NCBI GenBank assembly: GCA_038214135.1
Contig: JBBQSD010000003.1
Coordinates: forward strand, 61,361 to 125,360
Direction: 5' to 3'
DNA length: 64,000 nucleotides
Source: JANLSE01 sp038214135
GTDB lineage: Bacteria; Chloroflexota; Chloroflexia; Chloroflexales; Roseiflexaceae
A program made the translations under genes and the position numbers. Shown piece after piece: positions 59,377-64,000 of the stretch (the stretch's first letter is position 1; each line of letters opens with the position of its first letter). The notes under the pieces were generated by a model. That model had not been told where the DNA came from. It saw only the letters and a list, made by a program, of their open reading frames with translations, and ran no database searches.

Positions 59377-60557
59377 TGATCGGCACGTCTCTTTCGATTG
59401 CGATGATTGCGCCATTTGGGATTCGCCCAAAGGGAACGCTCTCGGCGCGCATGCTTCCACTTGCCAGCCAATTATGTAAACGTGGGCATCGGGTTACAAT
59501 TGTGGCACCACCTGTTCAAAACCCCGAAGATGCTGGAACGCGAATCGTTTCGGATGGCGTGACCGTTATTCATACAACTCTTACACGCCTACCTGGCCCA
59601 ACAGCAGTTCTCGAACAAGCATTCCTGCTCCTACAGGCAGCACAGGCGGCTCAGCCAGATGTGCTGCATCTGTTCAAGCCAAAAGGGTATGGCGGGTTGG
59701 CCGTGCTCGCGGCGCAGATGCTTCATTCTGACATACCATTGGTGCTGGATAGTGATGATTGGGAGGGTTGGGGTGGCTGGAATGATCTGCTGCCCTACCC
59801 GATCTGGGCAAAATGGCTGTTTGCCTGGCAGGAGCAAGATCTGCCGCGCCGCGCCGCAGCAATGACGGTGGTGAGCAAAACGCTTGAGCACCAGGCGCTG
59901 GGGTTTGGGGTTGGCCAAGATCGGATCTTCTACCTGCCGAATGGGACTGAGCGATTGCAGGCAGTGGAGCAGAGGCAGCCAGCGGCGGGTGGAGAGCAGC
60001 AAACACTACTGTTGTACACTCGTTTCTGGGAATTTGAAGTTACGTTCCTGGTTGCGATCCTGAAAACTATTGCGGCATTACAGCCTGATGTGCGTGTGCT
60101 GGTGATCGGGCGCGGCGAACGAGGCGAGGAGCGCGAGTTTCTACACAGGATGGAACAGGCAGGGCTGGTTAGTATGATCGATTACCGAGGGTGGGTGGAG
60201 CCACAGGATATTCCGGGATTATTGGCACAGGCCGATATTGCGCTCGCACCAATGGCAAACACACTGCTCAACCGGGCACGTGGCCTCGCAAAGCTGCTGG
60301 AACTGATGTCGGCGGGATTGCCAATTGTGGCAAGCCGGGTTGGGCAGGTAGCCGAGTATCTTGAGGATGGCCGTAGCGGAGTGCTGGTGCATCCTGGCGA
60401 TGCGGATGCGTTTGCACAAGCAACTGTTGCGTTGTTGAATGACCCAGCATTGCAAACACGTTTGGCAACTGGGGTACAGGCACGGGCAGCGCTGTTTGGA
60501 TGGGCTCGGCTGGCTGGGGTCGCGGAAGCTGCATATCGGCGGGCATGCGATGGATAA
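59376..60557 (+). CDS. Glycosyltransferase family 4
   Basis: 393 residues; the ATG overlaps the preceding stop (TGATG). GT-B fold: LSIAMIAPFGIRPKGTLSARMLPLASQLCKRGHRV N-terminal loop, WEGWGGWNDLLPYPIWAKW central region, and a C-terminal ARGLAKLLELMSAGLPIVASRVGQVAEYL (E-x7-E-type). A soluble cytoplasmic enzyme. It extends a nucleotide-sugar-derived glycan, probably at the first steps of this cluster's product. The acceptor is unknown. Confidence 0.88.
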   Translation: MIGTSLSIAMIAPFGIRPKGTLSARMLPLASQLCKRGHRVTIVAPPVQNPEDAGTRIVSDGVTVIHTTLTRLPGPTAVLEQAFLLLQAAQAAQPDVLHLFKPKGYGGLAVLAAQMLHSDIPLVLDSDDWEGWGGWNDLLPYPIWAKWLFAWQEQDLPRRAAAMTVVSKTLEHQALGFGVGQDRIFYLPNGTERLQAVEQRQPAAGGEQQTLLLYTRFWEFEVTFLVAILKTIAALQPDVRVLVIGRGERGEEREFLHRMEQAGLVSMIDYRGWVEPQDIPGLLAQADIALAPMANTLLNRARGLAKLLELMSAGLPIVASRVGQVAEYLEDGRSGVLVHPGDADAFAQATVALLNDPALQTRLATGVQARAALFGWARLAGVAEAAYRRACDG

Positions 60558-60567
60558 GGAGCATTAT

Positions 60568-62145
60568 GTGAGCCAGCGCTGGTTTCGGAGGCCATGGTTC
60601 TGGCTGATTGTGTTGGTGGCTTGCCAATATGCTGTGCTACAACTCCTGACGAACGCGCAGTATTTTGATGCACCGCGCAATATGCAATGGGGCCTGTTTG
60701 TGCTTGAGCAACCCCGTTTCTTGCTTGATACCGAGAATACCTATGATCGGATCAATGGATTCGCGCCAAACCCGCGTGAACTGGCCCCGGCTGGTATGGC
60801 GAATGGCCGTTCCACCCCACTGCACCCTTGGTGGGGGCCGGTGTATCTGGGGCTGTTTGCATTGACGTGGGGTTTGACCCATTCATTTACACTGCTGCGG
60901 CTGGTAGTGCCATTGGCGGCTGGTGCGACAGTGATTATGACCTATCTGTTTGGGAGGCGCTTCTTCTCCGAACGGATCGGGGTAACCGCCGCGTTATTGC
61001 TGGCGTTCTTTCCGAATTTCCGCGAAATGGGAACAATTGCGATGGTCGAGCCGATCTCGGCGCTGCTGTTGCTTGGCGCATTATGGGCATTGCTGGAGGG
61101 GCGTGCGTGGGTGGCAGCATTGCTTGGGCTTCTTGCAGCGCTTGGCAAGGTGGATATGATTGCAATCTACCTTGGCATGGTTGGGTTGATGGCTGTTGGA
61201 GCATGGTGGGATTCCCGAAATAGTGCAAGTGGACAACGATTGCCGCACCTGCGGATGTGGTTGGTTGCGTTGCTGGTGCCGCTGCTGATCATCGGGCCAT
61301 GGTTGATTGTGATCTATGGCGTGTATGGCCGCCCGACAACAGCCGGAGGCGGGCCACAGATTGAGGTGTTTACTGCCATGCTGCCATTGATGATTCAGCA
61401 GATCTTCACAATCGAGCAATCCCTCACACTGGTAGGCCTGATCATTATATTCGGGCTAGCGATCACTGCGCTGGTGCGCTGGCGGAGAACTAATCGGCAG
61501 GTTGTGCGGGCGTTGGGCTGCTTATTACTGCTCGGCCTAGTGGTTGTGTTCGGGTATATGACGCTGCCTGGTTCGAGTAATAATCCACGGGTGTTTATTC
61601 CGGCGCTACCGGCATTGTTTCTGTTGGTGGCACTTGGGCTGGCGCTGGTTGGCCGCCGCACGCAGATCTATGGGCTAGCGCTGGTATTAATATTGTATCT
61701 CTGTGGGAATATCTCGGGAGTTCTGTACCAGATCATTGAGGGTCGGGTCGATAGCGGGCTTCAGCCGGTGTGGGCCGTGTTGCGGTATGAGCCGCCTGGG
61801 GTTGTATTGACCGAGCATTATTGGGATGCAGCGCTGTATGCTCGGCAGCCAACCACCTGGTTCGAGAACGATGCAACATTCCAGCAGAACATCCTGCAAC
61901 ACGAAGCAAACTTCCAGGATTATCTGAAGCAGGCACCGATCCGCTATATTGTATTACCTCAGGCAGATAGTGAATACGCGGCGCTACAGCATGATCCATT
62001 GGTACAGCTATACGCTCAGCTTCCGTTTGGACGTGCATTGAATTGGGAGCCTGGGCAGCTTGTGGCACCAGAGGTGCGCGATTACCTTAATGTGAGCTTT
62101 CCGAAACGTGCAATTGGGGCCTATGATGTATATACTATTCGATAG
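60568..62145 (+). CDS. GT39-like membrane glycosyltransferase
   Basis: About 525 residues. The GTG at 60568 has AAGGAG six bases upstream; an ATG at 60550 overlaps the GT4 gene by 8 bp and is possible. About ten transmembrane helices with a soluble first loop (residues 30-70) carrying an acidic site (TENTYDRINGF) and a C-terminal soluble tail of ~110 residues (LRYEPPGVVLTEHYWDA). The topology is that of the PMT/ArnT (GT39) superfamily, which transfers sugars from a lipid-linked donor to proteins or lipids. Complete. Confidence 0.75.
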   Translation: MSQRWFRRPWFWLIVLVACQYAVLQLLTNAQYFDAPRNMQWGLFVLEQPRFLLDTENTYDRINGFAPNPRELAPAGMANGRSTPLHPWWGPVYLGLFALTWGLTHSFTLLRLVVPLAAGATVIMTYLFGRRFFSERIGVTAALLLAFFPNFREMGTIAMVEPISALLLLGALWALLEGRAWVAALLGLLAALGKVDMIAIYLGMVGLMAVGAWWDSRNSASGQRLPHLRMWLVALLVPLLIIGPWLIVIYGVYGRPTTAGGGPQIEVFTAMLPLMIQQIFTIEQSLTLVGLIIIFGLAITALVRWRRTNRQVVRALGCLLLLGLVVVFGYMTLPGSSNNPRVFIPALPALFLLVALGLALVGRRTQIYGLALVLILYLCGNISGVLYQIIEGRVDSGLQPVWAVLRYEPPGVVLTEHYWDAALYARQPTTWFENDATFQQNILQHEANFQDYLKQAPIRYIVLPQADSEYAALQHDPLVQLYAQLPFGRALNWEPGQLVAPEVRDYLNVSFPKRAIGAYDVYTIR

Positions 62146-62235
62146 CTGCTGGAACGATTGAGCGATTGAACGCTGGTTCTGAGACGCTACCGTTTTGATC
62201 ACCATCGTCAGCCAAGAGCAGGGTAGCATACGCAG

Positions 62236-62255
62236 GGACACGATATATCGCGTCC
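62236..62255. repeat. Palindromic repeat, GCGATATATCGC family, copy 3
   Basis: GGACACGATATATCGCGTCC sits in the gap between two cluster genes, again flanked by GCAG and GTAC. Confidence 0.75.
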
Positions 62256-62273
62256 GTACATTGAGATGCATGC

Positions 62274-63407
62274 ATGGTTGAATTTGAGCGAGATAGACGA
62301 GCGCGAACACCCGATGCGCTGCCGATTCCGACAGACGATCCGCAGGCGGCATTGCGATTCTGCCAGCAACTGGCAGGGTTGATCGATGCGTGCGGGAATA
62401 GCCAGGATGCTTCTATAGGAGAGCCGCTGATTGATGCGCCGCTGCCGAAACCAGAACTATCGGTGGTCGTGCCGGTTTTTAATGAGCAAGAGAATCTTCC
62501 GACACTATGGAAACGCTTGACAAGTGTACTGGAATCGATTGGCCTACCATATGAAATTATTTTTGTTGATGATGGCAGCCGTGATGCGAGTGTGGAGGTG
62601 TTAGGTCGGTTTGCCAGTGAAGATCTACGGATTCGCGTTGTCGAACTCGCACGCAACTTTGGTCATCAGGTTGCGATCAGTGCTGGATTAGATCACGCCC
62701 GTGGCAAGGGGGTGATTGTGATGGATGCCGATCTGCAGGATCCGCCGGAGGTGTTGCCACAGTTTGTTGCCAAATGGCGCGATGGACACGATGTTGTCTA
62801 TGCCGTTCGTGAGCAGCGCAAAGAAGGCTTTCTGAAGCGCACGGCCTATAATGCATTCTACCGATTATTGCAGAATGTCGCCCAGATCGAGATCCCGCTT
62901 GATGCCGGAGATTTCTGTATTATGGATCGGCGGGTGGTTGATCTATTGAATGGAATGCCAGAGCGCAACCGTTTTGTTCGTGGGATTCGCAGTTGGGTTG
63001 GCCTGAACCAGGTAGGGCTGGCCTATGAACGGCAGGCTCGCCATGCAGGCCAACCAAAGTATACATTTACGCGGTTGATCTATCTGGCGCTGGATGGCCT
63101 GGTTTCGTTCAGTTTCCTGCCACTACGAGTGATTACCGTGATCGGATTTATTGTCTCGGTGATTTCGATAGTATTAGCGATTGCCTATACCATTCAAAAA
63201 CTGACGATTGGCCTGAGCCCGCCAGGGTTTGCAACCCTGACCGTCGCGATCTTCTTTCTATCGGGAATGCAGTTGATCACCATTGGCGTGATTGGCGAAT
63301 ATGTTGGCCGAATCTTTGATGAGGTCAAGCGGCGACCATTGTATGTTGTGCGAAATATTCTTGGTGGTGAACCGCTCCTGCTCCGGCGTCATGATCGACG
63401 ACTATAA
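62274..63407 (+). CDS. Polyprenyl-phosphate glycosyltransferase, DPM/GtrB-like GT2
   Basis: 377 residues. A ~60-residue N-terminal extension precedes LSVVVPVFNEQENLPTLWKRL, IIFVDDGSRDASVEVL, VIVMDADLQDPPEVLPQFV (D-x-D) and AGDFCIMDRRVVDLL, the typical DPM1/GtrB sequence, followed by two C-terminal membrane helices (VITVIGFIVSVISIVLAI, GFATLTVAIFFLSGMQLITIGVIGEYVGR). It makes a polyprenyl-phosphate sugar at the cytoplasmic membrane, the donor type used by GT87 and GT39 enzymes in this cluster. The N-terminal extension is unusual. Complete. Confidence 0.9.
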   Translation: MVEFERDRRARTPDALPIPTDDPQAALRFCQQLAGLIDACGNSQDASIGEPLIDAPLPKPELSVVVPVFNEQENLPTLWKRLTSVLESIGLPYEIIFVDDGSRDASVEVLGRFASEDLRIRVVELARNFGHQVAISAGLDHARGKGVIVMDADLQDPPEVLPQFVAKWRDGHDVVYAVREQRKEGFLKRTAYNAFYRLLQNVAQIEIPLDAGDFCIMDRRVVDLLNGMPERNRFVRGIRSWVGLNQVGLAYERQARHAGQPKYTFTRLIYLALDGLVSFSFLPLRVITVIGFIVSVISIVLAIAYTIQKLTIGLSPPGFATLTVAIFFLSGMQLITIGVIGEYVGRIFDEVKRRPLYVVRNILGGEPLLLRRHDRRL

Positions 63408-63421
63408 CTAGTGAGGTCGGT

Positions 63422-64000
63422 ATGCGTATTCTGATGCTGAATAACGAATTTCCACCGCTTGGTGGCGGGACTGGCACCGTTAACCGGGCATTGCTCGAAC
63501 GCTTTGCGGGTGTCGCTGAATTGGAGATCGATCTTGTAACCTCGGCATTGGGACGTCAGGCGGAAACAGAATCGTTTGCCGAGCGCATCCAGATCATCAA
63601 GGTACCAGTACAGAACCAGAATATTCATCATTCCTCCAATCGTGAATTGCTGACCTATGCGGCCCGTGCGCTACCAATGGCTGTGGGCTTGCAGCGCCAG
63701 CACCGCTATGATGTGTGCATGGCCTGGAGTGCAGTGCCGGCTGGTGGGGTTGCGCTGGCATTACATCGCCTAAGTGGCCTGCCCTATGTGGTGCGCGTTT
63801 CTGGGCCAGATATCCCTGGCTTTGAACGACGCTATGGGGCTATTTACCCAATGCTCACACCAGTTATTCGTTCGGTATGGCGTGCTGCAGCGGTGGTTGT
63901 GGCAAAGTGTGCAGATGAGGCAGAACTGATTGCAAAGACTGATTCCAAGATTGATGTGACGCTGATTCCAAATGGTGTTGATCTTGCCGCATTTCCGCAA
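63422..64000 (+). CDS. Glycosyltransferase family 4, cut by the window end
   Basis: At least 193 residues; the frame is open at the right edge. The N-terminus MRILMLNNEFPPLGGGTGTVNR, with the GGG-type loop, and VDLTSALGRQAET-like second strand identify the N-terminal domain of a GT4 enzyme. The donor-binding half lies beyond the window. GAGGT lies five bases upstream of the ATG, 15 bp after the GT2 gene. Probably the next transferase in the cluster's pathway. Confidence 0.85.
   Translation, partial: MRILMLNNEFPPLGGGTGTVNRALLERFAGVAELEIDLVTSALGRQAETESFAERIQIIKVPVQNQNIHHSSNRELLTYAARALPMAVGLQRQHRYDVCMAWSAVPAGGVALALHRLSGLPYVVRVSGPDIPGFERRYGAIYPMLTPVIRSVWRAAAVVVAKCADEAELIAKTDSKIDVTLIPNGVDLAAFPQ

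Noticed and set aside
1..64000. tRNA or rRNA genes
   Set aside because: Inspection of the gene-free gaps shows no cloverleaf-type or rRNA-like sequence; short tRNA-like elements could still be missed by eye.

Overview
The window looks like a chromosomal segment of a Chloroflexota bacterium, probably a filamentous relative of Herpetosiphon, Roseiflexus or Kouleothrix. The evidence is indirect. The ABC-importer lipoprotein has a long Ala/Pro/Thr linker directly after its lipobox cysteine. There is a very large multi-GAF histidine kinase, a V4R-domain protein and a PHP-type PolX. The genome also carries many short palindromic and heptanucleotide repeats. I see no rRNA, tRNA or CRISPR array.

Layout. 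1-3100 is a decayed accessory patch: a helicase remnant with a missing ATPase core, a truncated PIN toxin with its antitoxin, another antitoxin-like gene, a frameshifted REP-associated transposase and a tandem hairpin repeat. 3255-16437 holds housekeeping and signalling genes: gyrB, a membrane protein, an orphan McrB-like ATPase, purB, a DUF4241-type protein, an MFS exporter, a THUMP-like methyltransferase, an OmpR/histidine-kinase pair and a small membrane protein. 16687-25319 has three overlapping small genes (two HTH-like), a radical-SAM-like protein without cluster cysteines, two glycosyltransferases, MoxR, a double-GNAT protein, a PRPP synthetase and two small unknown genes. 25534-35120 has HIT, PolX, a TetR/MFS efflux operon, ruvB, an ECF-sigma/anti-sigma/VTT operon and a metallophosphoesterase.

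35238-45245 is mostly plus strand: a Nudix hydrolase, a glycosyltransferase, fabF, rnc, an RmlD-like reductase, a HEAT-repeat protein and a peptide ABC importer (binding protein and two permeases, no ATPase). 45430-57978 is a minus-strand signalling block: V4R protein, hexapeptide-repeat protein, response regulator with a degenerate GGDEF domain, a 2810-residue kinase with about 14 GAF domains, and an alpha/beta-hydrolase whose nucleophile serine is replaced by glycine. 58171-64000 is a plus-strand envelope-sugar cluster: GT87, GT4, GT39-like, DPM/GtrB-like GT2 and a GT4 cut by the window end.

The features most worth following are the giant kinase block, the cysteine-less radical-SAM protein, the stacked deletions in the PIN/PLD/helicase region, and the repeat ecology. 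The repeat ecology comprises at least five palindromic families, a broken REP transposase, two MITE-like elements, and heptamer tandem repeats that sit repeatedly at the 3' ends of genes.
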